A stretch of DNA of 17,097 nucleotides, taken from the NCBI GenBank assembly GCA_021848765.1, contig JAJZTU010000037.1, positions 1 through 17,097 of the forward strand, given 5' to 3'. The stretch is from Bacillota bacterium. Lineage in GTDB: Bacteria; Bacillota; GCA-003054495; Carboxydocellales; JAJZTU01. Below are positions 6,277-13,771 of this stretch, piece after piece (within the stretch, counting starts at the first letter, position 1; the number at the start of each line of letters is the position of its first letter). The position numbers and the translations under genes were made by a program. The notes under the pieces are model-generated. The model was not told where the DNA came from. It saw only the letters and a list, made by a program, of their open reading frames with translations, and did no database searches.

Positions 6277-6612
6277 TTACAACTTCTTAATTGCTTCCTC
6301 TTCTGAAGGATAGGTGCTCATAATTCTCATGATGCCGGACAGCTCCAGAATCCGCTTTACCTGAGGCTGGGGATTGACAATGGCCATTATCCCCCCGGTC
6401 TGGGAAATCCGTTTGTACCTCCCCAGAATGGCGCCCAACCCCGAACTGTCGATGAAGCTAACTTCAGTAAAGTTTAGAATTAGATTACGAGCCGCTTCCC
6501 TGTCCAGCGCTGACTCCACCTGGGTACGGAAGCCGGCTGCCACTAACATATCCAATTCTCCGGCCACCCGGGCCACCAGGGCATTGCCTACCCTCTCAAC
6601 ATTAACCTTCAA
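6277..6612 (-). CDS. spoIIAA: Anti-anti-sigma F factor SpoIIAA
   Basis: This STAS-domain protein, when unphosphorylated, displaces sigma-F from SpoIIAB. The phosphorylated serine lies in SFIDSSGLG; by alignment with Bacillus S58 it is the second Ser, S57 here. Other family blocks are ARVAGELD near residues 14-21 and ILGRYKRISQTGG. The open frame extends to 6714, but the real start is best placed at TTG 6612 (111 aa; Bacillus 117 aa). It has a perfect AGGAGG 9 nt upstream, and its N-terminus KVNVERVGNALVARVAGELD aligns with the Bacillus start. The sigma-H-type promoter at 6684-6712 lies inside the longer frame and would exclude the longer starts. It is first gene of the operon. Confidence 0.95.
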   Translation of the reverse strand: MKVNVERVGNALVARVAGELDMLVAAGFRTQVESALDREAARNLILNFTEVSFIDSSGLGAILGRYKRISQTGGIMAIVNPQPQVKRILELSGIMRIMSTYPSEEEAIKKL

Positions 6613-6683
6613 GAGCCAAAACCTCCTCATCCATAAATCTTTATGCCAGTCATAAAAAAGCCAGCTCAACTTGTCCAACCAAA

Positions 6684-6712
6684 TAATTCTACGTCCAACT
6701 TCACTTTCCTGC
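6684..6712 (-). promoter_or_regulatory. Sigma-H-type promoter of the spoIIA operon
   Basis: On the minus strand GCAGGAAAG (6704-6712) and GTAGAATTA (6684-6692) are 11 bases apart. This is a close fit to the remembered sigma-H pattern RnAGGAwWW-N11/12-RnnGAATww, with one mismatch at the last -35 base. The Bacillus spoIIA operon is sigma-H dependent, which agrees. The leader to TTG 6612 would be about 65 nt. Confidence 0.7.
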
Positions 6713-6760
6713 AAGATTTTGGCAAAAGAATATCCCGGATAATATTGGTATTAATTACCT

Positions 6761-6788
6761 ATTATAACCAATTATGGAACTTTGTCAA
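6761..6788 (-). promoter_or_regulatory. Perfect sigma-A consensus promoter upstream of spoIIA
   Basis: On the minus strand TTGACA (6783-6788) and TATAAT (6761-6766) are separated by 16 bases, both hexamers being perfect consensus. It points toward spoIIAA, with a predicted leader of roughly 140 nt. It lies between the dacF terminator and the sigma-H-type promoter. A perfect vegetative promoter ahead of spoIIA is unexpected, so either a second regulatory layer or repression is likely (inference). Confidence 0.65.
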
Positions 6789-6814
6789 ATATTAAAAGGC
6801 AGACTGGTTTTAAA

Positions 6815-6862
6815 TAAAAAATAAGACCAGGGAGGAGTTGAAGTTCCCCTGGCCGTTTTTTT
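6815..6862. terminator. Bidirectional-looking terminator downstream of dacF
   Basis: CCAGGG (6827-6832) pairs with CCCTGG (6847-6852), flanked by an A-rich stretch at 6815-6824 (T-rich on the minus strand) and a seven-T run at 6856-6862 on the plus strand. It lies about 50 nt beyond the dacF stop and would end dacF transcription before the spoIIA promoters. The loop is 14 nt, so strength is moderate. Confidence 0.65.
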
Positions 6863-6907
6863 GTAATTATTCAGTCCTGAGTTAACGGTGGAATTTCCGG
6901 TTATTAA

Positions 6908-8116
6908 CTATTTGTTGCTATAGACCTCCTTAAAGACCCGGCCCACTTGCTGCCAAAGGCTGGCTTTAGGTACATCACCGCCGGCTACCAGGTCAAACTT
7001 GGCCATATCTTTACCTTTCTGGCTAATGACGGCCTCTCCTACTTTCCGGCCTTTGACAAGAGGGGCCGGCAGGCTTTCCGGGAGTACCAGCCGGTGGCTG
7101 ATTTCTTTCTCCTGTCCTTTGGGTACCATTAGCCCTATCCGGCCTTTAGCCACCACCTGGACCTGATTCAGCGTACCCTTTTCCACAGGCAGGACCTTGA
7201 TTTGGCTGCCCGCTTCGGCTACGGTGACTCCCCGGTACCTGGCAAACCCGTAGTTATACAGGCGAATGGACTCCCGGAAGTGGCTGCGGGGCTCCGGGGT
7301 GCCCATTACCACAGCAATTAACCTTAGACCGTCCCGTTCGGCTGAAGAAGCTAAACAATATTTTGCTTCATTGGTCCAACCGGTCTTACCCGTATCTACA
7401 CCTTTATACCACCAGAGCAGCTTGTTGGTGTTATAAAGTTTGAATTCACCGCCCCGCAACCCGTATTCTTTAATCGCGGTCAGCCTGCGGAACACGGGGG
7501 ATTTCATGGCTTCACGCAGGATTATCGCCATATCGTAGGCACTGGTAACATGGCCCTCAGCCGGTAAACCGTAGGCATTAACAAACTTCGAGTCTTTGAG
7601 GCCCAGAGCTTTGGCTTTTGCGTTCATCATGGCTACAAACTCATCATGGGATCCGGCAATGTGCTCAGCTACTGCTACTGAGGCATCATTGGCTGAACCT
7701 ACCGCCACGGAAATCAAGAGTTCTTCCAGGGAGAATTCTTCTCCGACCTCCAAATAAATCTGGGATCCGCCCATTCCGGACGACTCTTCGGAAGCCTTCA
7801 CCCGGTCTTTAAGGCTGGCTTTTCCCTGTTCAACAGCTTCTGTTGCAACCAGCAGGGTCATAATCTTGGTGACACTGGCCGGGGGTAATGATTTGTGAGG
7901 ATTTTTCTCGAATATAATAGCGCCCGTGGTAGGTTCCATGAGTACCGCAGACTCTGCGGTGGTTTCAAAGGTGGTTTGTTTTTCCTCTTTGCTTGGTCTC
8001 TCTTTAGTTTTTCCATGGTACTCCGAAGTGGCCCAAGCCAGGCCAACTTGTCCAAATAATAGGGATGCCGAACAGAGTATTACCATGACCTTATCTCTTA
8101 ACTTCCAGCGTTTCAT
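6908..8116 (-). CDS. dacF: Sporulation D-alanyl-D-alanine carboxypeptidase DacF (penicillin-binding protein)
   Basis: This 402-aa low-molecular-mass penicillin-binding protein trims the terminal D-Ala of peptidoglycan stem peptides; in Bacillus DacF acts from the forespore and sets spore cortex cross-linking. A signal peptide covers residues 1-29 (Lys/Arg start, hydrophobic MVILCSASLLFGQVGLAWA). All three catalytic motifs are present: SVTK at 81-84, SAN at 141-143, KTG at 244-246. A PBP5-type C-terminal domain and a short amphipathic tail (SLWQQVGRVFKEVYSNK) for membrane attachment follow. ATG at 8116 is preceded by AGGAGGG. The position directly before spoIIAA is the same as in Bacillus, favouring dacF over other dac genes. 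Confidence 0.93.
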   Translation of the reverse strand: MKRWKLRDKVMVILCSASLLFGQVGLAWATSEYHGKTKERPSKEEKQTTFETTAESAVLMEPTTGAIIFEKNPHKSLPPASVTKIMTLLVATEAVEQGKASLKDRVKASEESSGMGGSQIYLEVGEEFSLEELLISVAVGSANDASVAVAEHIAGSHDEFVAMMNAKAKALGLKDSKFVNAYGLPAEGHVTSAYDMAIILREAMKSPVFRRLTAIKEYGLRGGEFKLYNTNKLLWWYKGVDTGKTGWTNEAKYCLASSAERDGLRLIAVVMGTPEPRSHFRESIRLYNYGFARYRGVTVAEAGSQIKVLPVEKGTLNQVQVVAKGRIGLMVPKGQEKEISHRLVLPESLPAPLVKGRKVGEAVISQKGKDMAKFDLVAGGDVPKASLWQQVGRVFKEVYSNK

Positions 8117-8162
8117 TGGTGGTTCCCTCCTGTCAACATGGTTCTTGGTATTATTACACCAA

Positions 8163-8191
8163 TAGTATATGGCAGGATGGACAAATTATGC
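8163..8191 (-). promoter_or_regulatory. Candidate forespore (sigma-F/sigma-G) promoter of dacF
   Basis: On the minus strand GCATA (8187-8191) and TATACTA (8163-8169) are 17 bases apart. The -35 fits GnATR/GYWTA; the -10 fits CATnnTA except for T in place of the first C. Bacillus dacF is transcribed by forespore sigma factors, which makes the site plausible. The rest of the 132-nt gap from 8117 to 8248 shows no clear terminator for the preceding operon. Confidence 0.4.
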
Positions 8192-8248
8192 CCGAAAGTT
8201 AAGTGTTATCGGTCACAAAATTAAGGTTTATCCGGTTCTCTGATCCCG

Positions 8249-9574
8249 TTAGTACCTCCTAATCCCCGCTTTGGAAACCTCCCCGAAGATTAGTGGCGGC
8301 TTAGGCGGTTGATTACTGCCTATCGTATAGGCCTGCTGGACCTTCTGACGGACTGCCGTCGCCTTCTCCAGGTCATTGGCATGGATTACAGCCAGGACTT
8401 CTCCCGCCTCTACCCGGTCCGAAGTTTTCTTGCGGACCACTATGCCTACTGCAGGGTCAACCACTGATTCCTTGGTTTCCCGTCCTGCTCCCAGAATAGT
8501 CGCGGCAACACCGAGGGTTTCGGCTTCAATAGCCTGGACAAATCCCGCGGTTTGGGCTTTAACTTCAATTTGGTGGGCCGCGCCGGGAAGGTAGTCAGGG
8601 CGGTCAATTACGGTGGGGTCTCCACCTTGCGCCCTAACAATTTCCTTGAATTTTTCCAGGGCGGACCCGTCCGCAATGAGCTCTTTAAGCTTATTGCAGC
8701 CCTCTTCCCAGTTGTCCGCCACTTTGGCCAGAAGCAGCATGTGCGCCCCCAGGGTCAGGCAGAGTTGTTCCAGGTCCTGGGGGCCTTTCCCCTGCAGGGT
8801 ATCAATAGCCTCACGGACTTCCAGGGCGTTGCCGATAGCGTAGCCCAAAGGTTGGCCCATATCAGTGATAATAGCTACCGTGTGACGACCTACATGAGTT
8901 CCAATATCCACCATCGCCCGGGCCAGGCTGAAAGAGTCGTCCAGAGTTTTCATAAAAGCCCCGCTCCCGGTTTTCACGTCCAGAACAATGGCGTCGGCGC
9001 CGGCAGCCAGTTTTTTGCTCATGATACTGCTGGCAATCAGAGGGATGCAGTTTACGGTAGCCGTAACATCCCTTAAGGCATAGAGCTTTTTGTCGGCCGG
9101 GGCCAGATTGCCGGTCTGGCCGACCACCGCAGCTTTAACAGTATTGACATTATGGATGAACTGTTCCTTGGTTAGCTCAACCCGGAAGCCCGGGATGGCC
9201 TCAAACTTATCCAGGGTGCCCCCGGTGTGGCCCAAGCCCCTGCCGGACATCTTGGCCACAGGCGCACCGGCTGCGGCTACCAAGGGAGCAAGTACCAGGG
9301 TGGTGGTATCTCCAACCCCTCCGGTGCTGTGCTTATCCACCTTAATACCATGGATTGGCGAGAGGTCAACAGTTTCCCCGGAATGGACCATGGCCATAGT
9401 CAGGTCCGCTGTCTCCCGGGCATTCATACCCCGGATGAAGATGGCCATTGCCATGGCGGACATTTGGTAGTCGGGCACCTGGCCTTGGGTAAAACCCTGA
9501 ATTAGATATTCTATTTCCTCCCGGGACAGCTCACCGCCGTCCCGTTTCTTGGCGATAATATCATAGGCACGCAT
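8249..9574 (-). CDS. pdp: Pyrimidine-nucleoside phosphorylase
   Basis: This enzyme splits uridine, thymidine and deoxyuridine with phosphate into base and (deoxy)ribose-1-phosphate in the cytoplasm. It has 441 aa from ATG 9574, which has GGGAGG 7 nt upstream; the longer frame to 9607 lacks such a site. Close agreement with Bacillus Pdp (433 aa) includes KVDKHSTGGVGDTTTLVL (phosphate site, residues 78-95), KMSGRGLGHTGGTLDK (108-123), ALRDVTATVNCIPLIASS and DVKTGSGAFMKT. The C-terminal domain ends near FGEVSKAGIRRY. It lies 39 nt after punA, and the ribose-1-phosphates made feed DeoB in the same cluster. It could equally be annotated deoA-like, but the sequence is closest to the pyrimidine-nonspecific type. 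Confidence 0.95.
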   Translation of the reverse strand: MRAYDIIAKKRDGGELSREEIEYLIQGFTQGQVPDYQMSAMAMAIFIRGMNARETADLTMAMVHSGETVDLSPIHGIKVDKHSTGGVGDTTTLVLAPLVAAAGAPVAKMSGRGLGHTGGTLDKFEAIPGFRVELTKEQFIHNVNTVKAAVVGQTGNLAPADKKLYALRDVTATVNCIPLIASSIMSKKLAAGADAIVLDVKTGSGAFMKTLDDSFSLARAMVDIGTHVGRHTVAIITDMGQPLGYAIGNALEVREAIDTLQGKGPQDLEQLCLTLGAHMLLLAKVADNWEEGCNKLKELIADGSALEKFKEIVRAQGGDPTVIDRPDYLPGAAHQIEVKAQTAGFVQAIEAETLGVAATILGAGRETKESVVDPAVGIVVRKKTSDRVEAGEVLAVIHANDLEKATAVRQKVQQAYTIGSNQPPKPPLIFGEVSKAGIRRY

Positions 9575-9613
9575 TTGCTTCCCTCCCCTGGCCTTTTGTT
9601 CAGGCATAAAAAG

Positions 9614-10429
9614 CTAAATTCCGGCGATTATGCCTTTCACCAGAGCAAGGAAGCGGGTTTGGACCTGGTTGGCGACTTCCATGACCTCAGCGTGGTCCAG
9701 CTTGACATCCAGGACCCCGGCAGCCATATTGGTAATGCAGGAAATGCCTAATACCTTCATGCCGCCATGATTAGCGACAATGACTTCCGGCACGGTAGAC
9801 ATACCGACAGCATCCGCACCGATGGCCCTGAGATAGCGGATTTCCGCCGGGGTTTCATAAGATGGTCCCTTTAGCCCGGCATATATGCCTTTCTTTAGCT
9901 TAAAACCTGCCTCCTTGGCTACTTCCTCGGCCAATTTACGCAGTGGCTTGTTGTAAGCCTCAGACATATCGGGAAAACGGGGCCCAAATTCCTCCAGGTT
10001 AGGTCCAATAAGGGGATTGTCCCCCACCAGGTTAATGTGATCTCTGATAACCATGAGGTCCCCTGGGACAAAGTCGGTGTTTACTCCCCCGGCGGCATTG
10101 GTCACCAGCAGGATTTTAACCCCCAGCTTCTGCATCACCCGCACGGGGTAGGTGACTTCCTTCAAAGAGTAACCCTCATAATGGTGAAAACGTCCCTGCA
10201 TGGCCACTACCTTTTTCCCCTGCAGCTCGCCAATTACCAACTGCCCGGCATGGCCTTCCACTGTCGACACGGGAAAATGGGGGATGTCTTTATAAGCGAT
10301 GGCTACGCCATTGGTGATTTCACCGGCCAGCGCCCCCAGTCCACTGCCTAGGATTAGTCCGATTTCCGGTTCCAATTGGGTCTTAGTACGGATGTATCCG
10401 GTTGTTGCTTTAATCTTTTCAGCTAGCAT
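9614..10429 (-). CDS. punA: Purine-nucleoside phosphorylase (trimeric, guanosine/inosine type)
   Basis: This 271-aa protein of the trimeric purine nucleoside phosphorylase family cleaves inosine, guanosine and their deoxy forms to base and pentose-1-phosphate. Visible are the phosphate loop LILGSGLG (25-32), VEGHAGQLVIG with His60, AMQGRFHHYEGYS, VTNAAGGVN, GPSYETPAEIRYLRAIGADAVGMSTVPE (188-215) and the base-site Asn in CITNMAAG (N234), which points to 6-oxopurines. ATG at 10429 is preceded by GGGAGG. The gene sits 18 nt after deoB, as drm-pupG do in Bacillus. Confidence 0.96.
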   Translation of the reverse strand: MLAEKIKATTGYIRTKTQLEPEIGLILGSGLGALAGEITNGVAIAYKDIPHFPVSTVEGHAGQLVIGELQGKKVVAMQGRFHHYEGYSLKEVTYPVRVMQKLGVKILLVTNAAGGVNTDFVPGDLMVIRDHINLVGDNPLIGPNLEEFGPRFPDMSEAYNKPLRKLAEEVAKEAGFKLKKGIYAGLKGPSYETPAEIRYLRAIGADAVGMSTVPEVIVANHGGMKVLGISCITNMAAGVLDVKLDHAEVMEVANQVQTRFLALVKGIIAGI

Positions 10430-10447
10430 GGTATGCCTCCCTATTCA

Positions 10448-11623
10448 CTATTTTAGTATTTCCCGTAAAAAACTTTTGCCGGTGGGCAGCTTTTGGCCTA
10501 AAGCTTCGGCTACTGTAGCCCCCAAATCGGCAAAGGTTTCCCGGGTTCCCAGGTTTACTCCCCCTTGTACTTGTGAGCCGTAGACCAGCACCGGTACGTA
10601 TTCCCTGGAGTGATCGGTGCTTTGGGTAGTGGGGTCGCACCCGTGGTCGGCTGTAATCACCAGCATATCATCTTCTTGCAGGCGTTCCATAACCCCGGGC
10701 AGCCTGGTGTCAAATTCGCGTAAAGCCCCGGCATAGCCCGCAGCGTTGTTGCGGTGCCCATAGACCATATCAAAATCCACCAAATTGGTGATAATCAGAC
10801 CGGCATCTCCCTGGGCCATGAATTCCAGGGTCTTGTCCATGCCGTCAGCGTTGTTTTTAGCCGGTTTGTGCCGGGTCACCCCCCGCTGGGCAAAAATATC
10901 CTTGATTTTACCTACGGCCATGACCTCCAGGCCGGCAGCCCGGATGATATCCAGCAGGGTATCTTGAGGCGGGGTCAGGGAATAATCATGACGCCGCTCG
11001 GTACGCTTGAAGGAACCGGGTTGTCCTGTAAAAGGCCGGGCAATAACCCTGCCCACAGCATGCTCCCCAACCAGCATATCCCGGGCAATTTGGCAGAAGC
11101 GGTATAACTCATTAATTGGGATAACTTCCTCATGAGCGGCAATTTGAAACACAGAATCAGCAGAGGTATACACGATCGGGTAGCCTGTCTCCATATGCTG
11201 CCTGCCTAATTCATCAATAATCGCTGTCCCCGAAGCAACCTTGTTGCCCAGGGTTTTGCGCCCGATGAGCCGCTCGTATTCAGCAATGAGTTCCGGTGGA
11301 AAAGCATGGGGATAGGTAGGAAAAGGCCGCTCTAAAATGATTCCGGCAATTTCCCAGTGGCCGGTAGTGGTATCCTTTCCCGCTGATTGCTCAGCCAGCT
11401 TACCGAAAGCTCCTGCCGGGCTTTTCATGGCCGGGACCCCTTCCAGGGGAAGAATGTTCCCCAGGCCCAGCCTGCCCATATTGGGCAATTCCAGGCCACC
11501 AACGGCCCGGGAAATGTTTCCGAGGGTATTCGAGCCCATATCACCGTATTGCTCAGCATCAGGTAACTCACCGACTCCGGCGCTATCCATGACTATGAGA
11601 ATAACCCTGTTGAATATTGCCAT
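10448..11623 (-). CDS. deoB: Phosphopentomutase
   Basis: DeoB interconverts ribose-1-phosphate and ribose-5-phosphate (and the deoxy forms), linking nucleoside breakdown to central metabolism. The 391-aa sequence has the alkaline phosphatase-type two-metal core: MDSAGVGELPDA with Asp13, GKDTTTGHWE (82-91) holding the phosphorylated Thr, NLVDFDMVYGHRNN, and ADHGCDPTTQSTDHSRE near the C-terminus. The length equals the family norm. ATG at 11623 has GGAGG 7 nt upstream. The gene begins 11 nt after xerD and is followed by the two nucleoside phosphorylases that make its substrates. Confidence 0.97.
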   Translation of the reverse strand: MAIFNRVILIVMDSAGVGELPDAEQYGDMGSNTLGNISRAVGGLELPNMGRLGLGNILPLEGVPAMKSPAGAFGKLAEQSAGKDTTTGHWEIAGIILERPFPTYPHAFPPELIAEYERLIGRKTLGNKVASGTAIIDELGRQHMETGYPIVYTSADSVFQIAAHEEVIPINELYRFCQIARDMLVGEHAVGRVIARPFTGQPGSFKRTERRHDYSLTPPQDTLLDIIRAAGLEVMAVGKIKDIFAQRGVTRHKPAKNNADGMDKTLEFMAQGDAGLIITNLVDFDMVYGHRNNAAGYAGALREFDTRLPGVMERLQEDDMLVITADHGCDPTTQSTDHSREYVPVLVYGSQVQGGVNLGTRETFADLGATVAEALGQKLPTGKSFLREILK

Positions 11624-11634
11624 TTTTTTACCTC

Positions 11635-12522
11635 CTACGCACGTGGATGAGTGCGGGAATATACGTCTTTAATTTTATTCCTGGTCAGGTGGGTGTATAT
11701 TTGGGTGGTGGTAATGTCCGCATGTCCTAACATCTCCTGCACCGAGCGCAGGTCTGCCCCGTTTTCCAGCAGGTGGGTAGCAAAAGAATGCCGCAGGGTG
11801 TGGGGAGTAATCTCCTTTGGGATCCCTGCCTCGAAAGCATATTTCTTGATAATTTTCCAGAATCCCTGGCGGGTAAGGCGCCGCCCGTGGTGGTTAAGGA
11901 ACAGGGCCTTTTCGGCCGGTTTTTTCAATAGTTTTACTCTGCCTCTCTGCAAATATGCAGTTACTGCCTGTACCGCCAGTCTCCCTAAAGGTACAATCCT
12001 TTCCTTGGAACCCTTGCCAATACAACGCAGAAAACCCAGTTCCAGATTCAGGTCTTGTTCATTTAAGGAGCAAAGTTCCGACACCCGCAAGCCGGTAGCA
12101 TAAATCACCTCAAGCATGGCTTTGTCCCGAAGTCCTGCCACCCGTCCGCTATCGGGTTGGTTTAACAAGCTGTCCACCTCGGCATTAGACAAAATCTGCG
12201 GTAATTTCTTGCGCAGCTTAGGCGACTCCAGATTCAGGGTAGGATCTTTGGGTACCAAGCCTTCATTGAGCAAAAAACGGAAAAAGCCCTTAATAGCGGC
12301 TAAGTGCCGGGCAATTGTTGCCGGCACTTTCCCGGACTTTTGCAGGGAAAGCAGATAGGCCATGACGTGGTTTTTGTGGATCTCGGAAGCGGTGGTCAGC
12401 TTTTGCCGGGCCAAAAACCCCGCAAATTGACACAGGTCCCTTCCGTAGGATTCCCTGGTGTTATTAGCCAGTCCTCTTTCCACAGCGAGGTAATTTAAGA
12501 AATTGGAGATGAGCTTTTCCAT
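11635..12522 (-). CDS. xerD: Tyrosine recombinase XerD
   Basis: XerD works with XerC at dif sites to resolve chromosome dimers. From ATG 12522 the protein has 295 aa (Bacillus 296); AGGGGGG lies 6 nt upstream, so the ATG at 12546 is not favoured. The N-terminal SAM-like DNA-binding domain (FLNYLAVERGLANNTRESY) is followed by the catalytic domain with all residues: Arg146 in YATGLRVSEL, Lys170 in GKGSKER, His241 and Arg244 in HTLRHSFATH, His267 in EMLGHADI and the nucleophile Tyr276 in QIYTHL. The synteny (between yqzK-like and deoB) is that of Bacillus ripX/xerD, so it is a housekeeping gene and not a phage integrase. Confidence 0.96.
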   Translation of the reverse strand: MEKLISNFLNYLAVERGLANNTRESYGRDLCQFAGFLARQKLTTASEIHKNHVMAYLLSLQKSGKVPATIARHLAAIKGFFRFLLNEGLVPKDPTLNLESPKLRKKLPQILSNAEVDSLLNQPDSGRVAGLRDKAMLEVIYATGLRVSELCSLNEQDLNLELGFLRCIGKGSKERIVPLGRLAVQAVTAYLQRGRVKLLKKPAEKALFLNHHGRRLTRQGFWKIIKKYAFEAGIPKEITPHTLRHSFATHLLENGADLRSVQEMLGHADITTTQIYTHLTRNKIKDVYSRTHPRA

Positions 12523-12575
12523 CCGGATCCCCCCTGACATCTCCATATTTCTACATTAATTATCCAAATCCTCCT

Positions 12576-12634
12576 TTGATTTCCCCTGGCGGCAGCCCTG
12601 GTGATTTCCCTGATGATTTTCCCGGTGATTCCCC
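12576..12634. repeat. Four short GATTTCCC-like repeats upstream of xerD
   Basis: On the plus strand GATTTCCC (12578-12585), GATTTCCC (12603-12610), GATTTTCCC (12615-12623) and GATTCCC (12627-12633) recur within 59 bases, the last three about 12 bases apart. They fill the gap where Bacillus carries fur, and the last abuts the stop codon of the DUF4227-like gene. They could be clustered binding sites or simple replication slippage. Confidence 0.5.
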
Positions 12635-12900
12635 TAACGGTCCTTGCGGTAGAATTTCTGCAGCTCAATTACAATTCCGTCCAACAGGCCAGGTTCCTCT
12701 TTGCTCTCCGCCTCTACATGCTCAACCCGCGTGGGATTTCCGGAGGGATTTTCCTCTTTATTGTAGCTGCCCAGAAATTCGCTGCCCACAAGCAAATGCA
12801 AAGCTTTTGGCAGCAGCAAGCTTAGAAAAACCAGAATCAACAAAATTCGCAGGGCATAGGCAAGTTTCTCCTGCCACTTGGTAAATACTATTAAGAGCAT
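12634..12900 (-). CDS. Small membrane protein, DUF4227/YqzK-like
   Basis: This 88-aa protein starts at ATG 12900, which has GGGAGG 9 nt upstream; the longer frame to 12942 lacks a comparable site. It opens MLLIVFTKWQEKLAYA, then has one membrane span (LRILLILVFLSLLLPKALHLLVG) and a charged tail ending LQKFYRKDR. The tail end resembles LQLFYLNGE of Bacillus YqzK as I recall it. The gene lies between spoIIM and the fur/xerD position, exactly where yqzK lies in Bacillus. Function is unknown in any species to my knowledge. The assignment rests mainly on position and the shape of the protein. Confidence 0.65.
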   Translation of the reverse strand: MLLIVFTKWQEKLAYALRILLILVFLSLLLPKALHLLVGSEFLGSYNKEENPSGNPTRVEHVEAESKEEPGLLDGIVIELQKFYRKDR

Positions 12901-12945
12901 TTTAGCTTTCCTCCCAATCAATGCCTTAAATGTGCTATCCACATG

Positions 12946-13584
12946 CTACTTAATTCCCGCCGCAACCCATTTCATGAAAATGGGGGTGATATAGACCTCC
13001 ATCAGCCCTCCCATGGAAGCTATTACTGCCAGGAAGAACATGAAAGTGGTAAATTTCCATACATACGGCCTCAGGGGCGGCTTGGGGAAATGCCAAAAGC
13101 GGCGCAGGAGAAACCAGCTTAATTCCACAGCAGTAACCCCTGCTGCCAGGTATACAGGGACGGTGATCAGGTTTTGGGGCACCAGGGCCAGGGTGGCAAA
13201 GATCATCCCGTCAAAGGCCATTTCCTGGGCGAAGAACCCCAGGACAAAGCCCAGCAGAAAGCCCCGCAGGAAGATGATTACGAACACCCCCGGCAGGCCA
13301 ATGATGGTCAGACTCAGGAGATAAATGAAGCCGAGGTCCTTCCAGATGGAGCCCAGGACTTCCCTGGTGTAGGCCTGATCGTCGATTTGAAGGTTTTGGA
13401 GATGGGCCAGAAAGTTGGTGATGAGTTGGGTCAGATAATCCACTTGTTCCTTGCTCAAAAGCCCCACACCCAATGCCCCAAGGATTACCCCCAGCCCGTA
13501 GAGCACCCCAACTAAAACATAGAGAAACAGCCGCGGCCTCAGGTAATTATAGAGTGTTTGTCTTAATAATTCTCTCACCGGCAC
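12946..13584 (-). CDS. spoIIM: Stage II sporulation protein M (engulfment)
   Basis: SpoIIM, with SpoIID and SpoIIP, forms the mother-cell complex that remodels septal peptidoglycan and drives engulfment. The 212-aa protein (Bacillus 214) has about five membrane spans: LFLYVLVGVLYGLGVILGAL, LGFIYLLSLTIIGLPGVFVI, GFLLGFVLGFFAQEM, NLITVPVYLAAGVTAVELSW and FTTFMFFLAVIASMGGLMEV. The FLRGFLLGFVLGF and LVPQNLITVPVYL blocks are typical for the family. GTG at 13584 is 4 nt after AGGGG; a second GTG at 13578 is the alternative. It begins a minus-strand run and diverges from the UbiD gene. Confidence 0.9.
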   Translation of the reverse strand: MPVRELLRQTLYNYLRPRLFLYVLVGVLYGLGVILGALGVGLLSKEQVDYLTQLITNFLAHLQNLQIDDQAYTREVLGSIWKDLGFIYLLSLTIIGLPGVFVIIFLRGFLLGFVLGFFAQEMAFDGMIFATLALVPQNLITVPVYLAAGVTAVELSWFLLRRFWHFPKPPLRPYVWKFTTFMFFLAVIASMGGLMEVYITPIFMKWVAAGIK

Positions 13585-13610
13585 ATCGCCCCTTTGCTTT
13601 GCTCACTACA

Positions 13611-13638
13611 TATCTATGCGGGACAGGCAATTTTATGA
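13611..13638 (-). promoter_or_regulatory. Candidate sigma-E promoter of spoIIM
   Basis: On the minus strand TCATAAA (13632-13638) and CATAGATA (13611-13618) lie 13 bases apart, resembling the remembered sigma-E pattern kmATATT-N13/14-CATACAnT with a few mismatches in each half. Bacillus spoIIM is sigma-E dependent, so a mother-cell promoter is expected here. The rest of the 187-nt divergent gap (13585-13771) shows only a TAAAAT -10-like hexamer at 13729-13734 for the plus-strand gene, without a convincing -35. Confidence 0.4.
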
Positions 13639-13771
13639 GTGGCAGAGCGATTTTGCCGGGGCATTTTAATCACTGACCTATTTTTTGCAGGATTTTTGTA
13701 GAAGTAGGAGAAACTTAAGTTAATGTGGTAAAATGTTATGGTACGAAATATCATTTAACCGAGGTGTCTTG

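Noticed and set aside
6613..6714. N-terminal extension of SpoIIAA to 145 aa
   Set aside because: The extension contains the sigma-H-type promoter and does not align with SpoIIAA; TTG 6612 has a perfect AGGAGG site.
8552..9076. Plus-strand 174-aa open frame inside pdp
   Set aside because: It is a shadow of the well-conserved pyrimidine-nucleoside phosphorylase gene; no recognisable domain.
11635..12522. Tyrosine recombinase as sign of a mobile element
   Set aside because: The sequence and neighbours are those of housekeeping XerD; no attachment sites, tRNA or phage genes are present.
12576..12884. Plus-strand frame with repeated Pro-Gly-Asp residues (GDFPDDFPGDSP)
   Set aside because: The pattern is produced by the short GATTTCCC repeats on the opposite strand of xerD upstream DNA and by antisense reading of the DUF4227-like gene; no ribosome binding site.
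13729..13734. Sigma-A promoter for the UbiD gene
   Set aside because: Only a TAAAAT -10-like hexamer is seen; no acceptable -35 at 16-18 bases upstream.
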